From Chloroflexota bacterium (GTDB lineage: Bacteria > Chloroflexota > Anaerolineae > Anaerolineales > Anaerolineaceae), in contig WOUT01000026.1 in the NCBI GenBank assembly GCA_009773005.1, forward strand, positions 1-33,540: a stretch of DNA of 33,540 nt, in the 5' to 3' direction. This document shows positions 14,869-23,635 of the stretch, in pieces (positions within the stretch are counted from its first letter, which is position 1; the number at the start of each line of letters is the position of its first letter). Both the position numbers and the translations under genes were made by a program. A model generated the notes under the pieces. It saw only the letters and a program-made list of their open reading frames with translations. It did not search any database and was not told the origin of the DNA.

Positions 14869-16632
14869 ATGTTTGAACTTGAACAGGCACTTATCGAAGA
14901 AAAAATCAATCAATACCTCCGCACAACAAATTTGCCAGAAATGGAAATTCGGTGGGCGTGGATTCCGTTTAATGGGCAATGGGGAATATCTACTTCCTTT
15001 TTTCAACTAGCTGCAAAAACATTTGCCGGCGAAAAAGGGAATGTTGCCCAGCGGGCCACCGAGATTGCTCAAGGGATTGCCTCCGCAATTAAAATACCGG
15101 ATGGATTTTCAAAAATCGAAGCCTTAAATGGCTATTTGAATTTATTTTTCTCTCCTTCTATCTATACTCAACGTATTGTGGACGAAGTTTTGGAAAAAGA
15201 GAGTAATTTTGGGAGGAATGAGCGGCTTGGAAAACGGGTCATGTTCGAATTTTCGCATCCAAACACGCACAAGGCTTTTCATGTAGGACATTTGCGGAGC
15301 GCGTTCCTGGGCGATGTGCTTTCAAGAATTTCTGATGCGGCTGGTTATGATGTAATTAGAGCCAATTATCCTGGTGATATTGGAATGCATGTAATCAAGT
15401 GGTTGTGGAATTACCTAAAATTCCATAAAGGCGAACGCCCTGAGAAAGACATCACCCGATGGATGGGCAGTCTTTATGCTGAAGCGGTAAAAAGACTCGA
15501 TGAAAACCCTGATCTTGAAAATGAAGTGAAAGAGACATATATCAAGTGGGATCAGAAGGACCCGGAAGTCGTTGAGTGTTGGAAAGAAACCCGCGAATGG
15601 TCGCTAGAAGGTTTCAAAGAGATGTATGCCAAGCTGGATATCAAGTTTGACAAATATTACTTCAACTCCATGTTTGAAGATCTTGGCAAGGAAATGGTGG
15701 ATGATCTGATCGCCAGAGGTATTGCCCAGGATGAACGCGCTGAAGGTGGCGCGGTCATCGTAAAATTGGATGAGAAACTTGGACTAAAAGACGAAAAATA
15801 TCGCGTCCTGGTTGTACGGCGCTCAGATGGAACAGCGCTTTATGCGACCGAAGACCTGGCGCTGGCGAGGCAAAAATTTCTCGATTATTCTGATCTTGAG
15901 AGATCCTATTATGTGGTAGATGTCAGGCAGTCGCTACATTTTCAACAAGTTTTTAAAACGCTTGAGATTGCTGGTTATGATTGGGCAACCCGCTGCCAAC
16001 ATGTGTCGTATGAATTAGTCAACCTGCCTGGAAATGTCGTGATGGCTTCACGAGAAGGAACGGTGGTTCTGTTGGAAGACCTCCTCCGCGAGGCAACAGC
16101 GCGCGCACTCGAAGTTGTTCGAGAGAAAAATCCGGATCTCAGTGAAGAAAATAAAATAGAGATCGCCGAAGCCGTTGGAATTGGCGCTATAAAGTTCCCA
16201 ATGCTTTCACGTGAAAGCGGAAAAATAGTCACCTTTGATTGGGAATCTGCATTGGATTTCAACGGTCAGGCAGCGCCCTATATTCAATATGCTTATGTTC
16301 GCGCGAACAGCATCCTCAAGAAAATGAACTCTCCGCTGCCCGAATCGGTTAATCCTGGAGAGAAATTGACGCAGAGCGAGATAGCATTGATCGATCTGAT
16401 CAGCAGGATGCCCAGTGAAATTCAAAAAGCTGCTAAAGATCTTAAACCTTTAACCATTTGCAACCTTGCTTATGAACTTGCTCGCGCATTTAACGACTTT
16501 TATACACAATGTCCCGTTTTGTCTGCTGAAGAACCAATCAGAAGTGCAAGACTTCGCCTGGTTGCCGCAGCAAGACAGGCGATTGCAAATAGTTTGGCGT
16601 TACTGGGCATCACAGCCCCACAAGCGATGTGA
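14869..16632 (+). CDS. argS: Arginyl-tRNA synthetase
   Basis: A 587-residue class Ia aminoacyl-tRNA synthetase that charges tRNA-Arg. It has an N-terminal Add1 tRNA-binding domain (about 1-110), a HIGH motif in the form HVGH within FSHPNTHKAFHVGHLRSA, the catalytic core with ANYPGDIGMHV, DALR-type anticodon-binding domain at the C-terminus, and a terminal methionine as is usual for ArgS. The KMSKS motif is not canonical: the expected place, after LPGNVVM, reads ASREGTVV. Loss of KMSK is known in many ArgS proteins, where another lysine compensates. ATG 14869 matches the family N-terminus. It is followed by the cPGS-like GTPase 44 bp downstream. Confidence 0.95.
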   Translation: MFELEQALIEEKINQYLRTTNLPEMEIRWAWIPFNGQWGISTSFFQLAAKTFAGEKGNVAQRATEIAQGIASAIKIPDGFSKIEALNGYLNLFFSPSIYTQRIVDEVLEKESNFGRNERLGKRVMFEFSHPNTHKAFHVGHLRSAFLGDVLSRISDAAGYDVIRANYPGDIGMHVIKWLWNYLKFHKGERPEKDITRWMGSLYAEAVKRLDENPDLENEVKETYIKWDQKDPEVVECWKETREWSLEGFKEMYAKLDIKFDKYYFNSMFEDLGKEMVDDLIARGIAQDERAEGGAVIVKLDEKLGLKDEKYRVLVVRRSDGTALYATEDLALARQKFLDYSDLERSYYVVDVRQSLHFQQVFKTLEIAGYDWATRCQHVSYELVNLPGNVVMASREGTVVLLEDLLREATARALEVVREKNPDLSEENKIEIAEAVGIGAIKFPMLSRESGKIVTFDWESALDFNGQAAPYIQYAYVRANSILKKMNSPLPESVNPGEKLTQSEIALIDLISRMPSEIQKAAKDLKPLTICNLAYELARAFNDFYTQCPVLSAEEPIRSARLRLVAAARQAIANSLALLGITAPQAM

Positions 16633-16676
16633 AAAAAGGCTCGTAAACCAAATTATTTTTAAGGAGATGATCTAAA

Positions 16677-17996
16677 ATGACACGAATACGTACCTTGATC
16701 ATGGGAGCAGCCGGCCGCGATTTTCACAATTTTAATGTGTTTTATCGCGACAACAAGGATTATGAGGTCGTAGCATTTACGGCAACCCAAATCCCGAATA
16801 TTGATGAGAGGAAATATCCTGCTGAACTTGCTGGGTCTCTTTACCCAGCTGGGATCCCCATCCACCCTGAAAGCGAACTGGTTAAGCTCATCAAGGATTT
16901 AAAAGCAGACCAGGTCGTTTTTGCATATAGTGATGTGCCGCACGAAGTTGTGATGCATAAAGCTTCGATAGTTTTGGCTGCCGGCGCTGATTTCCGCATG
17001 ATGGGAACTAACGCAACCCAGGTGAAATCAACAAAGCCAGTTATCTCAATCTGTGCAGTTCGCACTGGTTCTGGAAAAAGCCAGACAACCCGCCGAGTCT
17101 CGCTCATTTTACGGGATATGGGTTTCAAAGTGGCAGCTATTCGTCACCCCATGCCTTATGGCGACTTAGTAAAACAAAAAGTGCAGCGCTTTGCTACATA
17201 CGCTGACCTCGACAAACATGAATGCACTATCGAAGAACGCGAAGAATACGAACCGCATCTCGATAATGGTTTAATCGTCTATGCGGGTGTGGATTACGAA
17301 GCGATCCTGCGCCAGGCAGAGCAAGAAGTAGATATCATCCTGTGGGATGGTGGAAACAATGACTTCCCCTTCTATAAGTCAGATTTGAATATTGTGGTTG
17401 CCGATCCGCATCGCGCCGGGCATGAAAAAGCTTACCATCCTGGTGAGACAAACGTTCGCATGGCTGATGTATTTGTGATCAATAAAGTGGATACTGCTGA
17501 TCCCGATAAAGTGATCGCAGTCCGCAACACACTGCATGAATTGAATCCTAGCGCCGTTATCATTGAAGGCGCTTCACCGCTCTTTGTAGATGACCCCGAC
17601 GCTATCCGCGGCAAACGCGTTTTGGTCATTGAAGATGGTCCGACCTTGACACACGGTGAAATGAAATATGGAGCTGGTTGGGTCGCTGCACGCCGTTTTG
17701 GGGCTGGTGAAATTGTTGACCCTCGACCTTACGCAGTTGGTACCATTCATGACACTTATGTCAAATACCCCGATACCGGGGCGATCTTGCCCGCGATGGG
17801 TTATGGCGACAAGATGGTCAAAGATCTCGAAGACACGATCAACAAAGCGGATGTCGAACTGGTCATCTCAGCCACACCGATCGATTTGAACCGAATAATC
17901 AAGGTTAACAAACCAATGCAGCGTGTCCGTTATGAACTTCAGGAGATCGGTCAACCAACCCTGGTTGAGATCTTGAAAGCTAAGTTCAGCAAGTAA
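16677..17996 (+). CDS. Cyclic 2,3-diphosphoglycerate synthetase-like P-loop GTPase
   Basis: A 439-residue protein resembling archaeal cyclic 2,3-diphosphoglycerate synthetase (cPGS). The N-terminal part has a Rossmann-like start LIMGAAGRDFHNFN. A P-loop lies near residue 127-134, within CAVRTGSGKSQTTRR, followed by LWDGGNNDFPFY and a guanine-specificity-like NKVD within VFVINKVDTAD. Archaeal cPGS makes the osmolyte/thermoprotectant cDPG from 2,3-diphosphoglycerate and ATP. In bacteria members are usually called only GTPase, and the role is unknown. ATG 16677 has AAGGAGATGATCT upstream. No partner gene such as 2-phosphoglycerate kinase is visible here, so cDPG synthesis should not be assumed. 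Confidence 0.8.
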   Translation: MTRIRTLIMGAAGRDFHNFNVFYRDNKDYEVVAFTATQIPNIDERKYPAELAGSLYPAGIPIHPESELVKLIKDLKADQVVFAYSDVPHEVVMHKASIVLAAGADFRMMGTNATQVKSTKPVISICAVRTGSGKSQTTRRVSLILRDMGFKVAAIRHPMPYGDLVKQKVQRFATYADLDKHECTIEEREEYEPHLDNGLIVYAGVDYEAILRQAEQEVDIILWDGGNNDFPFYKSDLNIVVADPHRAGHEKAYHPGETNVRMADVFVINKVDTADPDKVIAVRNTLHELNPSAVIIEGASPLFVDDPDAIRGKRVLVIEDGPTLTHGEMKYGAGWVAARRFGAGEIVDPRPYAVGTIHDTYVKYPDTGAILPAMGYGDKMVKDLEDTINKADVELVISATPIDLNRIIKVNKPMQRVRYELQEIGQPTLVEILKAKFSK

Positions 17997-18012
17997 AAGG
18001 CAGTTAATTGAT

Positions 18013-18065
18013 ATCAGGAATTGGGTGTAAACTAGTCGTGAGAACGGTTATGCCCGATTCCTGAT
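18013..18065 (+). repeat. Long-range stem before obg
   Basis: ATCAGGAATTGGG (18013-18025) and CCCGATTCCTGAT (18053-18065) pair over 13 positions with one G-U in RNA, enclosing 27 bases. A short T run follows (GATTTTTG), and the obg ATG is 20 bp further. It could be a weak terminator of the GTPase gene or a structured obg leader. Confidence 0.5.
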
Positions 18066-18085
18066 GATTTTTGAAAGAAGAAATC

Positions 18086-19345
18086 ATGTTTATTGACGAA
18101 GCTCGAATTTATGTTAGATCTGGCCGGGGTGGAGCAGGGATGATGCACTTCCATCGTGAAAAGTACGTTCCACGCGGTGGACCAGATGGTGGAGATGGCG
18201 GTAAGGGGGGAGATGTCATATTCCTGGTTGTAGCCACTTTAAATACCCTTCAGAGCTTTCGTTATAAACACAAGTTTATTGCTCCCGATGGTGAGAAAGG
18301 TGGTCCAAGCAACATGTCTGGCAAAGGCGCAAAAGACCTGGTTATTCCCGTTCCACCAGGAACAATCGTCTATGATTCCACCACGGATGAATTGTTAGGC
18401 GATCTGGTAAAAGCCGGTGATAAGCTGCGGATTTGTAAAGGCGGACGAGGCGGGTTGGGCAATCAGCATTTTGCCACTTCACGGAATCAGGCGCCACGAA
18501 CGGCTGAAAAAGGGGAACCACCTGAAGAACGGAATCTAAGACTTGAGTTGAAATTGTTAGCAGATATTGGAATTGTGGGAGTGCCCAATGCGGGGAAATC
18601 CAGTTTTTTGGCAGCAGTGACAAATGCCAACCCAAAAATTGCAGATTATCCTTTTACTACGATCGAACCTAACCTGGGGGTTGCAAATATGGATGAAGAA
18701 ACCTCTCTCATCCTCGCGGATATCCCTGGATTGATCGAAGGGGCGCATGACGGCATTGGACTGGGGTATGCTTTTCTAAAGCATATACAACGCACGCGCG
18801 TTTTGATCCATGTTTTGGATGGGATGGCCGAGGATCCTTTGGCTGATTTCACGCAAATCAATGCGGAACTTGCTTTATATGATCCAATGCTCGCAAAGAA
18901 ACCTCAAATCGTTGTGGTAAACAAAAACGACCTGCCTGATGTGCAAGAACGTTGGCCCGCACTTAAGAAAGCGCTGGTAAAAAAAGGATATTCTCCAATC
19001 GCGATTTCTGCGGTCACACATGAAAATTTGCAAACCGTTTTATGGAAAGCGCATGAGCTATTACAGACCACACCAGAAGTGGAAGTTGTAAGCACCATCC
19101 CGCTTTATAAACCAGAAGAAGATCCGCGTGATTTTAAGATCACTCGGGAAAAAGATGGTTGGAGGGTCAGCGGTGCATCAATTGAACGTGCCGCAGAGAT
19201 GACCTATTGGGAGCATGATGGGTCAGTGAGACGTTTTCATCATCTTATGGTTACCCTGGGGGTGGATGCGGCATTACGTAAAGTGGGTATTGAAAACGGC
19301 GATACAGTATTTATTAAGGATTATGAACTGGAATGGCAAGATTGA
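18086..19345 (+). CDS. obg: GTPase Obg/CgtA
   Basis: A 419-residue ribosome-associated GTPase involved in 50S maturation and stress control. The glycine-rich Obg fold is N-terminal (about 1-158; RSGRGGAGMMHFHREK, GGPDGGDGGKGGDV). The G domain has GVPNAGKSS (G1), DIPGLIEGAHDGIGLG (G3) and VVNKNDLPD (G4). The C-terminal OCT domain (about 335-419) ends VFIKDYELEW. The family N-terminus (M-F-I-D-E-A) matches ATG 18086; a TTG five codons upstream is in frame but less likely. The ribosome site is weak (GAAAGAAG). Close to nadD (18 bp), a pairing common in bacteria. Confidence 0.97.
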   Translation: MFIDEARIYVRSGRGGAGMMHFHREKYVPRGGPDGGDGGKGGDVIFLVVATLNTLQSFRYKHKFIAPDGEKGGPSNMSGKGAKDLVIPVPPGTIVYDSTTDELLGDLVKAGDKLRICKGGRGGLGNQHFATSRNQAPRTAEKGEPPEERNLRLELKLLADIGIVGVPNAGKSSFLAAVTNANPKIADYPFTTIEPNLGVANMDEETSLILADIPGLIEGAHDGIGLGYAFLKHIQRTRVLIHVLDGMAEDPLADFTQINAELALYDPMLAKKPQIVVVNKNDLPDVQERWPALKKALVKKGYSPIAISAVTHENLQTVLWKAHELLQTTPEVEVVSTIPLYKPEEDPRDFKITREKDGWRVSGASIERAAEMTYWEHDGSVRRFHHLMVTLGVDAALRKVGIENGDTVFIKDYELEWQD

Positions 19346-19363
19346 AGTTGAGGGCAGATTAAC

Positions 19364-19960
19364 ATGCGCATAGGTATTTTTGGCGGTACATTTGATCCTC
19401 CTCATGTAGGACACTTGATCTTGGCAGAAGAATGCCAGACGCAACTTTCACTGGATCGATTATTATGGGTAGTGACAGACAATCCACCCCATAAATGTTA
19501 TGTCAGTGTTAGTCCGATTGAAGCCAGAGTTGCGTTGGTTGACAAAGCGATTCAAGGCAGTCCCGCATTTCAACTATCGCGGGTTGATATTGATCGCCCT
19601 GGTCCTCATTTCGCGATTGATACAGTGAATATATTGAAAACAGAATACCCTGGAGCTGAAATGTTCTATTTAATGGGCGGCGATTCACTCCACGATTTAC
19701 CGACCTGGAACAAGCCGCTAAATTTCATAAGAATATGTGATGGGATTGGGGTTATGCGACGGCATGCCGATCATGTCGATCTGGAATCACTTGAAAAAGT
19801 ACTCCCAGGAATTTCAATGAAGGTGAGAATCATTGAAGCGCCAATATTGGAAATTTCTTCAAAACAAATTCGGCAAAGGATCGCAGAAGGCATGGGGTAC
19901 CGGTATTACCTCAGAGATGCTGTTTACGAAGCGATTCGTGAGCTTGGAATGTATAGATAG
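19364..19960 (+). CDS. nadD: Nicotinate-nucleotide adenylyltransferase
   Basis: A 198-residue enzyme that joins nicotinate mononucleotide and ATP to deamido-NAD in NAD synthesis. The nucleotidyltransferase signature GGTFDPPHVGHL is at the N-terminus, with the phosphate-binding TDNPPHK-type segment, MGGDSLHDLPTW, and the second signature EISSKQIRQRI near the C-terminus. Length is normal for NadD. It follows obg by 18 bp and probably shares its message. It converges on the C45 hydrolase gene, 19 bp beyond its stop, with no obvious terminator between. Confidence 0.95.
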   Translation: MRIGIFGGTFDPPHVGHLILAEECQTQLSLDRLLWVVTDNPPHKCYVSVSPIEARVALVDKAIQGSPAFQLSRVDIDRPGPHFAIDTVNILKTEYPGAEMFYLMGGDSLHDLPTWNKPLNFIRICDGIGVMRRHADHVDLESLEKVLPGISMKVRIIEAPILEISSKQIRQRIAEGMGYRYYLRDAVYEAIRELGMYR

Positions 19961-19979
19961 CCCTGAAAACAGGACCTTA

Positions 19980-21080
19980 TTATATTTCAATGTTATAAGT
20001 GTGGAATTTATTCGTACAAGGATTTCCCCAGGCTACTTCCATTTTTCGCGCTGTAAGATCCATGATCATGCTGACAATTGTTTTTTCCCGGTCTAAGGGA
20101 TCAATATCAAAAATTGAGTGATTGCAGATTGAATCAGGGTAATTAACATGGTCTTTTAAAATAGCTTCTAATGTTTTCGTTGTATGTTTCCTGGTTTCTT
20201 TGAGAAGATGCAAGGCTCGAAAATAGCGGACTCTGGTGTGAATCAGTTCGTCTGGATTTTCTTCAATCGCTTCCATTTTTGGAGATAGATAGTTGTTCGT
20301 ATGAACAAGGTATCCATCAAGCGCATAAAGAATATCAAAACTGCGTGCGGATACTTCCACATTATACATTTCACCGCTTTCATGTACGAGAAGGTGATTG
20401 TAACCAGCAGCCCTGAGGGGAACGAGCATATGCCGGATGGATTCGCTAATCGTTCTAGCGCCAAGGACTGCCCTGGATACTATCACGCGCGGGATACCGA
20501 TGCGCGTATCGAGAGGATACACAGTATCGCAACACTGAGCGATGCCTGCCTCGTTGAATCCTACATTAGGTAGTAATCCACCGTAAGACATCGCTAGAAA
20601 CACCGGTTCATCATCTGGTTTAGCATGGACGATATAGATATCCGGCTCATCATCTGGCAACCAATCTTCGTTATGAGCAACCAAAACATGCTGGTTGGCT
20701 GTATTTTGCTCATTCACAGAGAGACTTGTGCATTTTGTGAGGTGAAGCGCATCAGTAGTAAGAGCCTCTAGTGCGTTTACCACAGTCAATTCAGTGTAAT
20801 TTACATTCGCGCCTTCAGCCATTCCTGATAATTCCTCAACATATTGTGGAAAGCGTTCCTGGGCGAACGGCATATACTTACGCGCTTGATTTTTTGCCCC
20901 TTCCCATGAAAGCTTTAAATTATCATATGTCGATTCAACCAACAAACGCGCATTATCTATGCTGTGTTGAATTAAAGGGCGTAATGCCTCTCCTAACTGT
21001 TTGCCGATTGAGGAATGAGATCCCTTCACATAAACGATTGGGACCGGTTCAGAGTGTAAAACAGGAGTATTTTCAATCAT
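19980..21080 (-). CDS. C45-family (acyl-CoA:6-APA acyltransferase-like) NTN hydrolase
   Basis: A 366-residue protein of the choloylglycine/penicillin acyltransferase-like NTN superfamily. Family marks are GSHSSIGKQLGEALRP near the N-terminus, the conserved CTSL with Cys117 as the expected nucleophile after autocleavage, VAHNEDW and GFNEAGIAQCCD. No signal peptide is visible, so it is probably cytoplasmic. Relatives hydrolyse or transfer acyl groups on amides and peptides; the substrate here is unknown. I prefer ATG 21080, where family similarity begins. A TTG at 21134 extends the frame but runs into the hairpin at 21119-21163. No strong ribosome site supports either. Confidence 0.82.
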   Translation of the reverse strand: MIENTPVLHSEPVPIVYVKGSHSSIGKQLGEALRPLIQHSIDNARLLVESTYDNLKLSWEGAKNQARKYMPFAQERFPQYVEELSGMAEGANVNYTELTVVNALEALTTDALHLTKCTSLSVNEQNTANQHVLVAHNEDWLPDDEPDIYIVHAKPDDEPVFLAMSYGGLLPNVGFNEAGIAQCCDTVYPLDTRIGIPRVIVSRAVLGARTISESIRHMLVPLRAAGYNHLLVHESGEMYNVEVSARSFDILYALDGYLVHTNNYLSPKMEAIEENPDELIHTRVRYFRALHLLKETRKHTTKTLEAILKDHVNYPDSICNHSIFDIDPLDREKTIVSMIMDLTARKMEVAWGNPCTNKFHTYNIEI

Positions 21081-21118
21081 GTAATAACTATATTCCAAGA
21101 CCCTCGAACAGACAAGGG

Positions 21119-21163
21119 ATAAACTAACCCCCAAAAGATATGATCTTATGGGGGTTGGTTTAT
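21119..21163. terminator. Strong hairpin after the toast_rack gene
   Basis: Arms ATAAACTAACCCCC (21119-21132) and GGGGGTTGGTTTAT (21150-21163) pair at 13 of 14 positions, with a G-U in the plus-strand RNA for the remaining one. The inside can extend the stem with AAGAT/ATCTT. It lies 15 bp after the toast_rack stop on the minus strand and ahead of the C45 gene. The best T-rich tail (TATTTTAATT) is on the plus strand, so the working direction is unclear. Confidence 0.55.
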
Positions 21164-21177
21164 TTTAATTACCTTTT

Positions 21178-22026
21178 CTATTGTTGTTTAAGTTGAAGGT
21201 TGCCTACCGCCATATCAATATTGATGGTGATCATCGGACCTGTAGAACCATATTCATAAGTACTTCCTGAAATCGTCCATGTACCGCTTGCGTTGATGTT
21301 GCTCAATCCACCAGTGATGGTGATCAACGCGCGGGCAGTTGTGGGGATGATGATGGTCAAGTCGCTCATTCCGGAGTTCACCCTAACATTCACGTTATTT
21401 TTCATATCACCTGAAAAATCAAGCGTGTAACTGCCGACGCCACCATCAAAGGTGATTTCGTGGACGTTGGCATTTCCCAAGCCAAGCAATTCGACATTTG
21501 AAGCACCGGTTTTATAGGAGAGATGCTGCATTTCAACCGGATTCGGAGAATCAAACCGCAGACTTGCCTTACTGGCTCCGTCCGAGATTGCCAGGTTTGT
21601 GATAGCAAGCCCACTAAAGTCCATATCGCCTTCATAGGCTCCAGCCGAAAGGCTGAGATCAATGGGTGACGAACCAAGTTTTAGATTCCATTCATTAGTG
21701 ATGTTGCCATCAGGAACACCGACATTTGAGGTGTTTTTTTGGGTAAGGGTGATCCCGTCAGTCTGGCGTGTAATGGTCGGTTTCCAAGGAGCCACATTAT
21801 ATCTAACAGTACCTTCGATTAAATCAGTCGCACCACCGGAAAGCTTGAGCGAACCCGCACCCATTTCGATTGAAATTTTGTTGACCTGGGCGTCAGCGAT
21901 AACTGGTTCTTTAATCTCCAAGGTTTGTGTCACGCCGGTGCGGACGGTTGGGACGTTTACAGTAAAAGAACAAGCCATCAACGCTAAGATTAAAACAACG
22001 ACCGGAATTACTTTTAGAAATTTCAT
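21178..22026 (-). CDS. toast_rack-family lipoprotein
   Basis: A 282-residue lipoprotein: a hydrophobic signal followed by the lipobox LMAC (Cys19). The body is a beta-rich repeat structure with periodic Gly, Asn and Asp and segments such as ISIEMGAGSLKLSGG and VNSGMSDLTIIIPTTA, characteristic of toast_rack/DUF4097-like proteins, related in shape to the LiaF C-terminal fold. Family function is poorly known; the LiaF-like link suggests envelope-stress sensing. ATG 22026 has AGGAG 7 bases upstream. It is the last gene of the sigma/anti-sigma/bactofilin operon, 59 bp after the preceding gene. Confidence 0.8.
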   Translation of the reverse strand: MKFLKVIPVVVLILALMACSFTVNVPTVRTGVTQTLEIKEPVIADAQVNKISIEMGAGSLKLSGGATDLIEGTVRYNVAPWKPTITRQTDGITLTQKNTSNVGVPDGNITNEWNLKLGSSPIDLSLSAGAYEGDMDFSGLAITNLAISDGASKASLRFDSPNPVEMQHLSYKTGASNVELLGLGNANVHEITFDGGVGSYTLDFSGDMKNNVNVRVNSGMSDLTIIIPTTARALITITGGLSNINASGTWTISGSTYEYGSTGPMITINIDMAVGNLQLKQQ

Positions 22027-22085
22027 AATCTACTCCTGTGATAAATCTGGCGGCTTGATAATCAAACCGCCAGGCAAACTTATCG

Positions 22086-23102
22086 TTATTGTGGTTTTGG
22101 AGGCTCTGGCGCAGAGGAAATTACAGCCTGTACCATTTTATCGGCATATTTTGAAGAACCAAATCTCGAAATCACAACAGCGCCCAAGCCAAGGATGCCG
22201 ACAATCGCGCCTATCACCCAACCGATACACGGGACCAAGGTTGCAAAACCGGTGACCAGGCTCAATAGGAGCACACCGATACCTGCCGAGATGGAAGGAT
22301 GCCAAACTGTCTTGAACATTTCAGCCATACGGTCACCGATTTCGTATCCTACAGCAATCCAACCAACCAACATTGCAAGACCGAGAAGCATGGCGCTTAA
22401 GATCATGACCGGAATCAAGATGATCGTGATCGTCAGGAGAACTAACACAATGGGTGTCATTATGATTGTCAAAAGACCAACGCCGCCGGTTACCAGGGGT
22501 TCTGCAGTAAGGGTTGCGGCTACCCGTTTTATCTGCTGCGGGAGCAGTAAACCAAGCATAACAGCCAGGGCCGACATGGCGAGCGCTTGAAGAGAGGCTT
22601 GGAGCATCTTTGTGAGAGGAGATTGTTTTTCAGTAAACGGCAGGTCAATGCCTTTGGGGTTCTCAAAATTAAAATCAAAGAACTTGGGCATTTGTTCCGT
22701 GATATCGCCGTTTATCTTGGCAAGCGGAGATCGCTTGAGGGTGGCGCCGACCAAAACGATATTCCCATTAAGAGTTGCAGTATCATCAATATTTACAGCG
22801 CCGCCGATTGCGATGAGATCGCCGTTAATCAACCCGCTCAAAGAGAGTGTTCCGCCGGTGATAAATACATCACCTGTCATCACAGCGCCTTGTGCGATTG
22901 TTGCAGTTCCGCCCACAACCGCGAGGTTGCCCTGAAGAACATCGCCGGTTTCAAGTCGGAAAGTATTGGCTATCACGATTTGGTCCCCGTTATATGTTTT
23001 ACCTGGCTGCGGGGTGGGTGTTTGAGCCAATACATTGATAGGCGAGACGAGCACAACTGCGAGTATTGAAAATGCGATGAGGATGTTTGCATATTTTTTC
23101 AT
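22086..23102 (-). CDS. Polymer-forming cytoskeletal (bactofilin-like) membrane protein
   Basis: A 338-residue protein. A signal peptide (1-26, cleavage after VLA) is followed by a short right-handed beta-helix-like region (about 40-130) with the repeating V-x-G-G-x-A/x-I pattern of polymer-forming cytoskeletal proteins, e.g. AVVGGTATIAQGAVMTGD and GDLIAIGGAVNIDD. Four or five transmembrane helices follow (about 170-188, 205-228, 229-252, 270-290, 292-312) and a Pro-rich tail. The bactofilin part would lie outside the membrane if the signal is used, unlike classical cytoplasmic bactofilins. Its ATG overlaps the anti-sigma TGA as ATGA, implying translational coupling. Confidence 0.82.
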   Translation of the reverse strand: MKKYANILIAFSILAVVLVSPINVLAQTPTPQPGKTYNGDQIVIANTFRLETGDVLQGNLAVVGGTATIAQGAVMTGDVFITGGTLSLSGLINGDLIAIGGAVNIDDTATLNGNIVLVGATLKRSPLAKINGDITEQMPKFFDFNFENPKGIDLPFTEKQSPLTKMLQASLQALAMSALAVMLGLLLPQQIKRVAATLTAEPLVTGGVGLLTIIMTPIVLVLLTITIILIPVMILSAMLLGLAMLVGWIAVGYEIGDRMAEMFKTVWHPSISAGIGVLLLSLVTGFATLVPCIGWVIGAIVGILGLGAVVISRFGSSKYADKMVQAVISSAPEPPKPQ

Positions 23103-23635
23103 TTTGTTTTAACCTCTTTGATCGTAATCCGCCAAATGGATATCCCCCAGGCAAAAGCTGCCAGACTGATCCATCCAGCCATGAGTAAACCGGTAATTAT
23201 TAATGTGATGGTTGGAGCAGTCTCTACGAGACCGCGAATGACTGACCATAGGCTATCCAGGCTATTGAAGAGTCTTACGACTGTGGTGAGGAACCCTACC
23301 ATTAATGAGATGACCGAAAAATCAGGAAGAAGCAGAGCTGTCAAGGCAATCATAATCGCACCGGCTCCGCTGCCAAGGCTGATGAGCAAAGTTCTAGCCT
23401 GGCGGCGTTCTTGTTCTTTTTGGCGTTTCGCAAATTGAGTCTTCCATCTGGGAACAAAAACCGCAGGAGCTGGTTTGACAGGAGTGGATTCCAGTTGAAC
23501 CTGCACTTTATTCCAGGAGTGATGAAGCTTGTAACACTCCGGGCATGCTTTCATGTGCTTGCTTAAGGCTTCCTGTTCTTCTGGATTAATCTTGAGGCTA
23601 TCCAGGATCCAATTTTCATAGGGCTGGTGATTCAT
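23099..23635 (-). CDS. Zinc-finger anti-sigma factor, membrane-bound
   Basis: A 178-residue anti-sigma factor candidate. The N-terminus holds a zf-HC2-type zinc-binding motif, H-x3-C-x2-C in SKHMKACPECYKL, as in ZAS-family anti-sigma factors. It is followed by a basic linker and two or three transmembrane helices (about 83-105, 108-125, 141-165). It would hold the sigma factor at the membrane and release it on an envelope signal. It overlaps the sigma gene by 20 bases and has a good ribosome site (AGAGGAGG) before ATG 23635. The gene order sigma then anti-sigma is typical. Confidence 0.85.
   Translation of the reverse strand: MNHQPYENWILDSLKINPEEQEALSKHMKACPECYKLHHSWNKVQVQLESTPVKPAPAVFVPRWKTQFAKRQKEQERRQARTLLISLGSGAGAIMIALTALLLPDFSVISLMVGFLTTVVRLFNSLDSLWSVIRGLVETAPTITLIITGLLMAGWISLAAFAWGISIWRITIKEVKTK

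Noticed and set aside
16021-16080. ArgS lacking KMSKS taken as a sign of a dead or paralogous enzyme
   Set aside because: Many bona fide ArgS proteins lack this motif, and every other family feature, including HVGH and the terminal Met, is present.
22587-23069. 160-codon open frame on the plus strand
   Set aside because: It lies wholly antisense to the well-supported bactofilin-like gene, and its translation shows no family features.
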